Shown: piece by piece, positions 22,593 to 33,564 of the stretch | Layout of the letters: each line of letters starts with the position of its first letter | Position numbering within the stretch: position 1 is the stretch's first letter | Assembly (NCBI GenBank): GCA_037903355.1 | Contig: JBAJFE010000042.1 | Location: 3,732,001-3,796,000, forward strand | Length of the DNA: 64,000 bases | Direction: 5' to 3' | DNA from: Trichuris trichiura | Taxonomy: Eukaryota > Nematoda > Enoplea > Trichinellida > Trichuridae | Translations under genes and position numbers: made by a program | Notes under the pieces: generated by a model | Told to the model about the DNA's origin: nothing | Database searches by the model: none | Seen by the model: only the letters and a program-made list of their open reading frames with translations

Positions 22593-24657
22593 ATGAATAA
22601 TGCGGAGAACGCAGAAATTTCCAGCAAAAGAAGTAAAGTTGACATCATTGGCAAAGATGTTAAGTCATTGTCCAAATCGAACACTGACGATGCGTCGTTG
22701 CCCACAGACGAAGACGAATTCGAAGCGCTGGATGAACGAGCAGTGAAAAAGACCGTTTTACACTTAGAAAAGATGACTTTGAAGAATCAGGAAATGCGCA
22801 TCAAATTTGCTGGTGAACCAATGAAGTTTATGGAATCAGAAGTAGAACTGGACGTTGCAATTCAAGAAATGCATGCCCTTGCTACAGCACCTCACCATTA
22901 CCCATTGCTGGTTGAATGTAAAGCTGTTGAAACACTTGTCCAACTGTTACTACACGAAAACACCGATATTTCAGCAGCCGTATTGAATCTTTTGCAGGCA
23001 AGTTTGATAGCTCTGGTTTCACGTGTAAACGTCCCTGATACTTACTGTAAAAACGAAAATATTTTCGTCCGACGAACAAGTGTCCATTCTCCATGTTATA
23101 ATGGTGCGATATTCGACAAGGCTAGGCTTTATTCGCATTCACGACTTTTAGTTAAAAGTTGGTATTTCTCCAAACCATTCTTAGGTCAATCTAAAGCCGT
23201 CTTATATGCGCGACATTGTTGAATCTGATTCGTTTCGTTACGCTTACGCAAGGCGCAGAAGTGCTTCTGAAACCATTCTTTGTTCGTTATCTAAGGCAGT
23301 TCCTGTTTTTCTATTCATATTTTGCCTGAGAATTGACGACCTTTGCTTTCGAGCGGGCCTATATGCATGTAATGGCATACTTAACCATGTATTCTATTTT
23401 TCGGGCATAACGGGTTGTTGTTGCAGGAATTAACTTACGTGGACACACTAAATGAAAGCGTCGCTGGTGCAAACAAGCTTATCGACGCTTTGATTCAAAA
23501 CCAGTTCGTGCAAGTAATGGTGAATAATTTGGATCGCTTAGACGAAACGATCAAGGATGAAGCAGATGCTGTACACAATACGTTTGCTGTTTTTGAGAAT
23601 ATATTGGAAATTAGGCCGGAAATAGCAGAGCTTTTGATCAGGAATGGTATAGTCACTTGGATACTGAATCGTTTGAAGGCGAAAATTCCTTTTGATGGTA
23701 ATCGCCTTTTCTGTAGTGAAATTTTGGCGGTTTTGCTTCAAACGTCAGTTTCGGCCAGAGAAGTGGTGCATGACAGCAACGGCATTGATATACTACTTCA
23801 GCAGATGGCTATGTACAAACGTACAGACCCTGGCAGTGCTGATGAGATGGAGTACATGGAAAACATATTTGACTGCGTGTGTGCAGCGCTGATGTATATT
23901 CCAAACAAAAATAAATTTTTAGAAGCCGAAGGACTGCATTTGATTAACCTGATGCTCAAGTATGCTCATCTTACAAAAGTTCAAAAATATCGTTGCTCAT
24001 TTTAGGGAATCAAAACAATCACGTGAGGGTGCCCTTAAAGTTCTGGACTACGTCATGACAGGGCTGAAGTCCCGTGAACAGTGCATTCAATATGTAGGAA
24101 TTTTTGGCTTGCGCACTTTGTTTCCTCTGTTTATGCGACCGCCTGTAAAGTCAATTCGGAAAAACCATTCGATCAAAGACCACGAAGAACATGTGTGCTC
24201 AATAATTGCCAGTTTATTCAAAAACTGTCAAACTGAGCAACGATTGCGACTTTTTAAAAAGTTTGATGAAAATGACCACGAGAAGTTGGAACGCCTGATT
24301 GAATTGCATTTCAAGTATACGTCGTTAACCGGAAAGTATGATTCAGCTTCTGGTCTTGACGGGCCCACGAATGAGACAGAAGAAGAGGAGCGGTATTTGG
24401 AAAGGCTAGCAAATGGACTGTTTACACTACAGTTAGTCGACTACATACTAGCTGAATTATTAGTTCACGGTCCAATGAGTATACGGAAAAGGACGAGGAA
24501 AATCTTTTCTATGCGCCGTGCTGGTTTTGAATCTGTTCATAAGGTTCTTTTAGAGTATGCAAATAGTCTTGGTGATGCTGAAGAGGGCAGTCCTCCCAAT
24601 GGAACCAAGGAATACGTCATGAATTTGGCAGCTAGCCTGCGCCAAGTGGTGACTTAA
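22593..24657 (+). CDS. CTNNBL1: Beta-catenin-like protein 1 (armadillo-repeat splicing-associated protein)
   Basis: A nuclear armadillo-repeat protein associated with the PRP19/CDC5L spliceosome complex. Exons are 22593-22997, 23427-23959 and 24006-24657, giving one uninterrupted frame of 530 codons before the stop, close to the human length. An acidic Lys/Ser-rich N-terminus precedes LKNQEMRIKFAGEPMKFMES (human KNQELRIKFxxxPEKFMES), followed by AIQEMHALAT, DEADAVHNTFAVFENI, LNRLKAKIPFDGNRLFCSE, GIDILLQQMAMYKR and FGLRTLFPLFMRPP with HEEHVCSIIASL. The start at MNNAENAE is the first Met after the leader acceptor. Intron 1 (429 bp) is GC-AG: the donor is CAG|GCAAGT and the acceptor TTGCAG. Intron 2 is 46 bp. 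AATAAA lies about 160 bp after the stop. Confidence 0.97.
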
Positions 24658-24815
24658 CTGGAAGTGTTATGCTTAATCCTGGTGCTCTACGTGCGCTGTA
24701 TAAATTATCTGAAAATTTGAGATTTGAAATTTTTATAACAGATTAAAGCGTAGCTACGAAATGGGAATGGAAACTTTCTGCTTTATTAAAAGGAAGATGC
24801 GAACATTAACATCTG

Positions 24816-24821
24816 AATAAA
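24816..24821 (+). terminator. Polyadenylation signal of CTNNBL1
   Basis: AATAAA lies about 160 bp after the CTNNBL1 stop, and the overlapping word AATAAATAAA strengthens it. It sits within 15 bp of the end of the putative minus-strand exon that follows. Confidence 0.5.
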
Positions 24822-24833
24822 TAAAAATTTACT

Positions 24834-25057
24834 TTAGGTAAGCCAAGAATTATCCTCACTTTTTCTGTACTCGGAATTCTTTGCACTGAACTGCCACTTT
24901 CTCTCACGTTTCTGGACAAGCATTGCTTCTTGTGCTTCACGGCGGTTTTTGAAGTTTCTAGATTTTTCTTTCTTATACGACGTGATGAAAATTGTGTTCG
25001 TTCCGCTTCCGTTTACACTGAACAAGTGCCGGCCACCTGTAGTCCATTTTTTCTGTT
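24834..25057 (-). CDS. Possible terminal exon of an unidentified minus-strand gene
   Basis: After a good acceptor (GCCTTTCAG) the minus strand stays open for about 73 codons to TAA. It reads KKWTTGGRHLFSVNGSG, then YKKEKSRNFKNRREAQEAML and KRERKWQFSAK. The composition is strongly basic and hydrophilic, as in nuclear or RNA-associated proteins. I recognise no family. No upstream exon was found with confidence between 25.1 and 25.7 kb, so this could still be a chance ORF. Confidence 0.33.
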
Positions 25058-25763
25058 CTGAAAGGCATGAGCAAGTTAAATTTGTTGACTATCAGCAGAC
25101 AATGGGAACATTGGTTTGCAGTGGAGTGTCTATGAAAAGATTGTATAGTGCATGACTTGTCGCAGAAGTGTTACGCATAGGTGCAAATATCTACGATTGC
25201 CGGTTAAGAAACGTTCAAAAGTCAGTCATCAGCAAAGAAATTCACGCCGACGGTTTTTGACCGACCTAAAAATAGCTGCAGCATCCGTTGGATGATGTTA
25301 AAGTCCCACCTAAACGAATTTGTGTGGCGGCGAAAGCTACGACGGCATGAAGTCCCTTTCTGAAGATCATGGAAGATATCGAAGCTTTGCCACCGCACCA
25401 ATATCGCCAGTTATTAGCTCCCTTCAAATTTGCCGTTCTGTTTCAAGTTTTCTTATAATTTCCATTAACTACTGGCTTCTTTGCCCTCGACAACTTGTAC
25501 TTAGCGGTATATCACGCTTCTCCGAAAGATCCGTTGCTGGAATAACATTTGCATGAATCGTTGTTCTCCTGAAGGCGAATTCTTAACCTTAAACTTAATT
25601 TGCTATTCTCCGTCACGCTTCTGCTCCCGTTGCTGTTGCAATTTGCTGGACGTACGCACAAACTTTAATTATTTCGCTCTCTGCTACTTCTAGGACGCAG
25701 CGAAAAGCTTTTGAGAAAGATGGACTCGGGCTAAGTTATTTGCAACATTTTTTGTTGTAGAAC

Positions 25764-26730
25764 ATGACGAAAAGAAAACGTGTGATACTCTCTTTAAAGG
25801 AAAAACCAGAGCTGAAGGGAGGAGGTAAATGAGAGCTTCATCAGCTGAAAATGTGGACTTTTAGCAGCAACAATTCCTGAAATCAAGAACAGCGAAGGTC
25901 TTAATAGGTTTGTTAAAGATATTTGAAAAGCTCAAGGAAGCTATCTGCGTATGGATTACGCTGAAACGCTCAACTGAACTGTTGTGTATTTGAAGATGCC
26001 GCCGCCTTATTTCCTGGCACGCACATTAGCATCATCACTGCACACCTGCATGGATTCTTTACGCACATGAATGCACCCAGCGGTCATGACCGCTCCATTA
26101 ATCCTCTTTGCATGCCTGAGTCAGTTTCTGTTAATCGTTTGAAAGAGCCGACCCACTCATCTCCCCTTGTAGATATTTATGGGGACTGTTCATCCCTTCT
26201 GGCAGTCTCTGTCTGGGTTTTCTAGTCTCCAACGTCTCTACTCCGCGTGATATCTTATACCCAATAAACGGTTATTAGTATGTCTCAGAGTGTGTTGTCA
26301 GCAGTAAGCTACGACAACATTCTTGCTGTGCAAGAAGAGTGCTTGACTCGAAAACGCAACGCTAAATAGAAAATTAAATTTCAAAACCAGTTTTTGTCAG
26401 CTTGGAAACTTCAAGACAACATAGCATTCAGGATGTTGAAATTTGTGAAGGTAAGTTATCAGCAGTTGCAGCTTTAGCCAACGATTTCAGGGAGGAGCTA
26501 AAAGAATATCTATATGAGGTAAGCGATGAGAACTGCGTTTATAACGCTGATGAAACCTGACTGAATTGGATAGCGTTTCTGAAAATGAGATGACGGTAGT
26601 TCCTTTTTGTGAAAATTCGTAGCCAGAATAAAAAACAAAGAACGCGTTTCCTTGATGGTTCGTGCTAACGCCTCAGGTGGGCACCAAATTTTGCTTTTCA
26701 AAACCAGGGAATGAAGAAAGTAAAGCCGCT
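25764..26730 (+). pseudogene. Tigger/jerky-like transposase relic, interrupted
   Basis: The frame from 25764 reads MTKRKRVILSLKEKPELKG, resembling the N-terminal helix-turn-helix. After a gap, about 26390-26580 reads FLSAWKLQDNIAFRM, KLSAVAALANDFREELKEYL and NCVYNADET, then LNW, the block containing the first catalytic Asp (VYNADETGLxW), with a stop in place of Gly. Between about 25990 and 26330 lies non-homologous sequence with an AATAAA, possibly an inserted LTR. The catalytic C-terminal half is missing. Confidence 0.6.
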
Positions 26731-27117
26731 GGATTTTTCCTACCGTCTAGAGCAGTAATTCTCATGGTGGAACATGTGCCCCACCGCCGGGGCCCGTTGA
26801 ATTGTAGGGAGGCTCAAATTGCCAAAGGGGCCTTGGGAAGAGGGGCTTTTGATCTGTGGGGGCCATATGCCCCACCTGGGCGATCGTGTCGAAGCACATA
26901 GGAAGTTATGGCCTCCGGGTCAGATAATATGCCTCTCTGCCTAAGAGAAAGCCGCATGCTGTTGCGCCCCGCAATTCTGATTAGTTGGAAGGGAGGGCCA
27001 GGGATAGTCGGCTCAAAGGTGAGAACGTAAGAGTTTTCGACACACTATGTGAGAAACGCTTTCCTCACATAACTTTGTGCAGCACGTACTTTATGACATC
27101 CCGGCTACTCCTGTTCT
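26731..27117. other. GC-rich non-coding stretch, possible part of the Copia 3' LTR
   Basis: Contains short inverted GC-rich words (GTGCCCCACC / GGGGCCATATGCCCC) but no gene. The Copia 3' LTR may extend to about 26953 (TGTTGCGCC, complementing a GCGCAACA end on the minus strand). The boundary is unresolved. Confidence 0.3.
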
Positions 27118-27431
27118 TGTTGTAAATTTATATGCACAGCTCTCACAGTTCGGTTAGGACCTCTATTTTACTGTCAGCACATGTCTAACTAACAAGCACG
27201 GGGATTCAGCGAAAGTGTAACCTAGCGAGCAAAGAGAAGCTCCAGAACGAGCAGATAGGCAGCGACCGGCGTGTCGCACAGTTGGCAATCCTCCAAACGT
27301 GAGTCATCCTGACACGCGTAGTTGATGCGCTCATATTTGACGTGTCAGTTTGCATTCCTCAACACTTCCTCTCGAACTGAGTGAGTCAAGTATGGAAATT
27401 ATCCGCTCCAAAACACGCAAGCATTACAAGG

Positions 27432-29551
27432 CTACACATGACAAAGCCCTAATCCTCCATGCAGTTCGTGAAAACGGATACGGCCTAGTGGCTTCGTCAT
27501 GATGTCTGCCAATTGATCCGTGCTTGCGACACACTGAATGTCCAAGTCCCAATTCAGGAACTTCTCTTGCACGAAGTGGTACTTAACAGCGATATGCTTT
27601 GTCCGCTTATGAAATTCCGGATTGCGTACCAGCTTCTCCGCTCCTGCGTTGTCGACTTTTAGCACTGGCGTTTTTAATTTGATCCCCAGTTCGTTTAACA
27701 GTCCTGTTAGCCAAATAACTTCCTTCGTTCCTTCACTTGCGGCGATATATTCGGTTTCACAGGTCGACAACGCCGTTAATTGCTGCTTATTACTTAACCA
27801 GGTGATTACTGCACCGTTGTACTTGCAGACAACTCCACTCGTCGACTTTCGATGTTTGACATCTCCAGCAAAATCTGCATCGCTGTAAGCCTCCAGGCCT
27901 CCAAAACTAACTTTCCCTTTATGCAGGATTCCGAAGTCCGTCGTTCCACGCAGATATTTAAAAATGCGTTTGACCATTTCCCAGTGCGTCTTTGTTGGCG
28001 ATTCGAGCTTTTGCGATGCAGTACTGACAGCGAATGCAATGTCCGGTCGAGTGGCTATCGCTAAGTACATGAAGCTTCCTACAGCACTACGGTAGGGCAC
28101 CTTGTCATCCAGTTCTTCCTCTGTTTCTTGCGTATGCTTAACGCATAGCTTCGATACTTTGTTTGCTCCTGCCATACTAAGTTTATTGAGGATCTTTTCA
28201 CAGTATCCTTTCTGGCCGACGAACACAGAGCCATCATTTCCGCGTTTGATTTGCATACCCAAAAAGCAGACCAAGGAACCGACGGTGATTTTAAATTCCT
28301 GTTGCAGCCCTTAAAGAAATTGTTTCACCTCTTCGTTGCTAGATCCAGCAACAAGACCGTCATCAACGTAAATGGCGACAATTAATTTCTTTCCTTTTTC
28401 TATGCGCACTAATAAGCATGGATCAGCATGACACTGCTCCAGTTTTTGTTTGCGAATAAATTCCTTGAATGGAGTATTCCAAGATCGCGGTGCTTGTTTC
28501 AGACCATACAAGCTGCGCTGCAGTTTGCACACACGGCCACTGCCGCCGTCAAATCCTTCCGGTTGCTTCATGCCGACTTCCTCTTCTAGCGAGCCACACA
28601 GAAAAGCTGTTTTGACGTCAAACTGCTTCATCACCAATCCTTCATCCGCAACTGGAAGTATTGTGCGTACAGGGTCGAAATGTGCGACTGGGGCAAAAGT
28701 CTCGTCGTAGTCGATTCGATATACTTTTGCGCAAAACCTTTCGCAACAAGGTGGGCGGTGTAACGATCAACCGTTCCATCAGCCTTTGTTTTTACACGCA
28801 AAACCCAGCGACAGCTTAGTGCCTTTTTGTACGCAGATAAGTCTGTCAAAATCCAGGTTTCATTCTCCGCTAAAAATTGCATCTCGTCGTCCATTGCCTT
28901 CTTCCAGTGCATGCTTTCCTTGGCTTTCATTGCCTCTGCGTACGATTTCGGAACTTCAGCGTCAACTAATAAAAGCATATAATCATCAAGACGCACAGAT
29001 TTTCTCAGTTGAGTCCGGTCCTGCAGACTGCGCATCTCTGCTCCAACCGTTGTACTTTCAACTGTTCGAACCGAATCGTTTCCCGCTTCCTCTGCACGTG
29101 TATCCGTTGCTCCAGCGTTTGGCAAGTCAAACTGTACTTCCACAGAGCCATCTGATAATTCCCATATGTTCAAGTTGCTTATAGTCTTTGACTCTTCCAA
29201 CAGAGTTTCAACCGACGAAAAAGTCTCTTTAGCGAACTGTACGTGGCAGCTCCGAACAACTTTTCGCTGCGATGATATGAATACCCGATATCCATCGAAG
29301 TTTTCATATCCAACCAGCATACCTTTGTCGCTTTTCCGGTTCCATTTCTGTCGTTGTTGCTTCGGAATGTGGACGAAACATTCCGTTCCAAAAACTCGCA
29401 AGCGACTGATTTTAGGCGCCGCCCGGTTATGCCAAAGTTCATAAGGTGATTTACCTTCCTCTGGTGTCCGCCCGGTTAGATTGCATATGTATTCTGCTGT
29501 AGGTACTGCTTCTGCCCAAAGAAACGTTGGCAGTTTCTTTGATTTTAGCAT
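27432..29551 (-). pseudogene. Copia pol: integrase C-terminus, RT and RNase H
   Basis: The frame 29551-28631 carries the end of the integrase (ELWHNRAAPKISRLRVFG) and the start of RT (SCRWVLRVKTKADGTVDR). The frame 28637-28311 has FDVKTAFLCGSLEEEV, SLYGLKQAPRSWN and AIYVDDGLVAG, so the RT catalytic YVDD box is intact. The frame 28274-27432 is RNase H-like, with AYSDADFAGDVKHRKSTSG, ALSTCETEYIAASEGTKEV and DQLADIMTKPLG. Two frameshifts separate the pieces, so no full polyprotein can be made as the sequence stands. Confidence 0.85.
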
Positions 29552-30823
29552 GGTACGAGCACAATCGACAAGAGTTTGCTGTTCTCTCTTTCTGAACAGC
29601 CATCTTGCTCTGGTGTGTACGGGATTGACGAAAGAAATGTAATGCTTTTAGTAGCCAAAATATTTTGAATTTCTCTGTTGTCAGATTTCGAGCCACTGTC
29701 CGCTCGCAGCGCAGAAACTCTGTGACCTGCTGTTTCTGTTTCCGATAAAAACTGCTTCAGGTTTCCTGCAACTTCCGACCTCCGTTTCTGAAGAAAGAGC
29801 CTTCAAAACTTAGTGGTCATCCTTGAAAATAAGGAAGTATCTGGGCCCTCCCAGTGAAGTGACTGACATCGGTCCGCAAACATCCGCATTGATAAGGCCT
29901 CCGGCTACTGTTGGACGCTCCTTGCGAATGCTAAAGCTTTTTCTGGGTTGCTTGCCATAGGCACGCCCTTCGCAAAACTCATGTTCACCAGCAGTTGCCG
30001 CAATTCCGTACTTCTTAAGCACGGATTGCACATGTCGCTTGTTTTTGATGTCCAAGTTTCTCGTGATACAGCTGCAAAGAACCAGCCTCCGATGAGCAAG
30101 CGCCCACTAAAACATAGCCGACTTTTTCACGTGCATGTGCAATGTCCACAATCCATCATCGCGACAGTGTCCAGTGATGACAGTTTTTCCATCACGCTTA
30201 CAGCGCAAACTCGTCCCAACTTGACCCCAGTTGCATCCGCGCTTAGCGCTGGCAGTTTGCGAAAACAAGTTTATGCAGATTTCAGGCACACGCAATACTT
30301 CTAGCAAGTGACTTTCCAGCCACTTTTTTCCGATGCGTGCTTCCAAAGTGATAGCGCCTTTTGAAACAGCCTGTATCGTTCGTCCATCGCCAATGTTTAC
30401 CTTTTTGAGCTACGCAAACAGCACATAGTTGGAGAAAAATTCACGATGCCTTGTCATATGCACTGTTGCTTCGCTATCGCAGATCCACTCGTCAGCTGAC
30501 GTGCGAATAGCTACGCTTGTAAACGCCGACGCATAAAACCCTGTAGAAGAAACCTAACTTCCATTTTCTTTGCTAAATTTTCCGCCCTTAGTCAAATGAC
30601 AGTTTGAGGCCCTGTGTCTTTTTTTGCAATTCCAGCATACCACATTTTTGTACCTGTGCGCGTTGCTTGCGTTCTTCGACGAGTTGCGAGGTTTTCTTCC
30701 AACGAACGCTTCACCAACGGCTTCTGTTTGCATACAATGACTCAACTGATCCGACTCGCAGGCAAGCAACCGAGACGTCACATCAGAAAGTTTCGCAAAC
30801 GTCGATGCAGACAGCCTCCACAA
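29552..30823 (-). pseudogene. Copia zinc knuckle, protease and integrase core
   Basis: CWNCKKRHRASNC near 30640 is a CCHC knuckle with a shortened CX2CX3HX4C spacing instead of CX2CX4HX4C, next to a run of A. The protease region near 30510 reads WICDSEATVHMTRH: the canonical DSG active-site triad is DSE here. EICINLFSQ follows. The integrase has GRAYGKQPRKSF, INADVCGPMSVTSLGGPRYF (first catalytic Asp) and, near 29600-29640, YTPEQDGCSERENSKLL (catalytic Glu region). Frames are interrupted. Confidence 0.75.
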
Positions 30824-30856
30824 CTGACGAAAGTAGTCGAACTCAGGCGGAAGGGA

Positions 30857-31309
30857 TTATACAGCTTTCCCGACAACTATAGCGTTGTCTAACACAATGT
30901 TCAACGACTGCATTTTGTTAACGATGGTGTTCAGCCCAGCTATAAACGAGGCAACATTCATACCAGGTTTCCACGTGTACGCATGAAACTCTGAAGACAC
31001 CAGAAGTTTATTGCTCACCGTTGCCTGCTCCTTGATGCTTATGATGATGTCCGTCATCTCTTTGGACGTCTTGCAAGAACGGATAAACGCATGATGAAAG
31101 TCATCTAGTGACCGAGAGATGATACTCCTGGCGACAGCATCCCTCTTCTTCCAGGCTTTGACTTTGTCATCGCGCACAGCTGGGCACAAAGTCTCTCCAC
31201 TCACTAGATCGGAGCAATCCCGGGTTTCTAAGATGGCCTCAATTTCAAACTTCCAGCGCAGGTAGTTTTCACCATTCAGCTGAACCAGGCCTCTTTCCAG
31301 TTCCATCAC
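30857..31309 (-). pseudogene. Copia gag (UBN2-type) N-terminal part
   Basis: The open frame reads LVQLNGENYLRWKFEIEAIL, VKAWKKRDAVARSIISRSLD, SFIAGLNTIVNKMQSLN, the usual Copia gag organisation (L.G.NY..W...M). It is separated by a frame change from the zinc knuckle at 30640. Its start is 122 bp from the truncated end of the BEL element. Confidence 0.75.
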
Positions 31310-31430
31310 TTGTTCGCAGCAGCGGTATTCTGGTCAACAGACCATTCCGCCTCTTCCAGTCCTCTCAATTACCCGACCCTTATTTTAATAATGTCGTATC
31401 TCACTTAAAACGACCCAAGTTTCCCGCGGT

Positions 31431-32364
31431 TTAAAGCACTAGTGTCCCACATAAGGGCATGCCAGCATTCTCTCTGTCATTTTCTTCCGCTGAAGACGGG
31501 GACAGGGGATCACCGAAAGCTTCGCAATAAAATCTTTGAACGGGTAGCTTTTCCGTACAGTAATGCTGATACACACACCCGTTAAGAGAAACTATGTTTT
31601 CAGAGCAAACGGTGAAAGGCGTAACAAAGCCAAGTAGATCAAAGATTCGTGCTGCACATTTCAATAAGGATCGCTTTGTATCCGGTAGCACCCGGTCGGT
31701 TTGAAGTTCACGTAATAATAGCGTGTCATCCTTGACTCGCCAAGCGATCCCAAGAGTCATCACTACGTTAGGATGATTTCTTCCCTTGTCATCACTGAAA
31801 CGGGCCACGGCCTCAGGACAGCTGCTTGTCCATTTTTTCAGATCGAATCGACCGCTTTTCAAAAGCTTCCTTGCTTCGTCTGAGACAGAAATTGCTTCCT
31901 CCAACGTGCAGTAGCTGCTGACCAGATCATTGACGTACATATTCTGCCAAACAGCTGCAGCTCTCTGTTTGTACGCATCAGCATTGTCTTCCGCATGCTT
32001 ATTTATAACGGCGATTGCCAAAAAGGGAGAACCAGTCAGTCCGAAGGAAACGCGGGTGAAACGCCAAACTGAAGATGTTATATCACGGTCGAATTCACGC
32101 CATAAGAAACGAACGAAGTCTCGATCTTCCTCATGCAGCAGAATTTGCATGAACATCTTTTCAATGTCAACTTGCACGGCGACCTTAAAACGCCTGAACC
32201 GCAGTAAAATTCCAACTAGATCAGCTTGTAGCGGCGGACCAGCCTCCATCAAGTCATTCAGCGCTACACTTTTATAGCGTGAGGATCCGTCGAATACTAT
32301 TCGACACTTCGTCGTCGTCGTCGTCTTATCATGGCGAATGACTGCGTGATGTGGTAAATACCAC
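31431..32364 (-). pseudogene. BEL/Pao reverse transcriptase, catalytic Asp changed
   Basis: Starts as HHAVIRHDK and CRIVFDGSSRYKSVALND across a (CGT)n run near 32307-32322, then LMEAGPPLQADLVGILLRF, VDIEKMFMQILLHEEDRDF, FLWRE and FGLTGSPFLA. The catalytic box reads MYVNDLVSS at about 31940 where BEL elements have YVDD: the first Asp of the pair is Asn (codon AAT), which would abolish polymerase activity. IFDLLGFVTPFTV follows. A frameshift near 32363 separates this from the protease ORF. Confidence 0.8.
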
Positions 32365-33544
32365 TGCTGATGTACTCTCGCATACCGTATTCATAGGCAA
32401 AAGCCTCCTCACTCTTGGCTGGCATTTGATCCTCCAAACGGATCAATCCTCGATAGGCCTGACCATTGTTATTTGGCAACGACTTTTCAGCCTTCCAAGG
32501 AAGACGCATTGTACAGCGGTTCCCGTCATAGGAAAACGTTTCGTGCAGCCTCTTTAGCTGCACAGATGTTCTGTTGTCCTTTACATCCTCGTCAGTGACT
32601 CCTATGGCATCAAGTTCCCAAAGCCTTTTTAGTGCTATCTCGGTTGATTCTTCAGTCGTAACCTTAAGGACTCCGCTGGCGCTGTCGGCAGGTTCATTCG
32701 TTCTTCCGCATATAATCCATCCTAATAACGATCGAATCGCAATGGGCTGTTCAAATTCACCTTGTTTCATCTCTTCAGTCACAAAGTCGTAGTAGTGATG
32801 AAGACCAATTAGGACGTCAACGGATACTCTGCTTCTGGGAAATTTGTCCGCAAGGGTCAAACCTTGGACGTGACTCCACGATTCCCGTATCGCATCGTTG
32901 GACTCGAAGACCGAACAGATCTTGGGGACGCACAACGCTTCCATTTGCTGGTAACTGTCACCAGTGAATGTTGGCCCGAGAGTAAATGCCACTCTACGAC
33001 ACCGCGTCGGTTTTGCCAATCTGCTTCCGAATGCGTGAATGGTCACACATTCCGTGTTGCCTTGCAGCCGCGTGTTGTCGGCAATTCTTTTGCATATGAA
33101 AGATCTCTGGGATCCCGCGTCAAACAAGCATGTAACAATCACGCTCGCTCCATTGGCGCCGTACAGCCTGGCTTGAACCGTTTGCAGCATGACGGCGGTT
33201 TGTTTAGGGCTATGCAACATACCGACTTGAATTCCTTCTGCATTTTTCTCCCGGTGAAAGAGCTCATGATGGTCGCGCCCATAGCCTTGACGGGTACATC
33301 CATCATCCGATTTACAAAGTTTGACAAGGTGCCCTGCACGTAGGCAGCGAAAACATAGGCGTGTCTCTTTACAATTCTTCCATCGCTGCTCCACGGGGAT
33401 CGCGATAAATGTGGGACACAGGCTTACAGGGCGCGTCTTGCCACACACTAGGCACTGGCGCTCAGCAGGCGGGTCCGTTTCTCTGCGTGAGCTAGCTGTC
33501 ACCAACCGACCGTTATGCCCGGTAGCATTGCGTGTGGGTTTCAC
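32297..33544 (-). pseudogene. BEL/Pao zinc knuckle and DUF1758 aspartyl protease
   Basis: An open frame of 415 codons holds CLVCGKTRPVSLCPTF and RLCFRCLRAGHLVKLC (CX2CX4HX4C knuckle), then CLFDAGSQRSFICKRIA (protease active-site Asp, FDAGSQRSF), VSVDVLIGLHHYYDF and SLLGWIICGRT. The last approximately 22 residues, ending in an Arg run from the CGT repeat, are out of frame compared with BEL relatives, which continue into the RT. Confidence 0.82.
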
Positions 33545-33564
33545 GCCGCATTTTTTATCTTTCA

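Larger units (their letters stand above)
27118..31309 (-). mobile_element. Ty1/Copia retrotransposon, degenerate
   Basis: The gag, protease, integrase, RT and RNase H modules occur in Copia order (integrase before RT) on the minus strand, broken into several frames. Just beyond the RNase H stop, a purine-rich run (GAGAGGAAG) is followed by TGTTGAGGAATGC at 27364, a plausible start of the 3' LTR. The LTR may end at 27118 (TGTTG) or further left. No matching 5' LTR was found between gag (31309) and the neighbouring BEL element, so the element is probably truncated at its 5' end. Confidence 0.8.
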
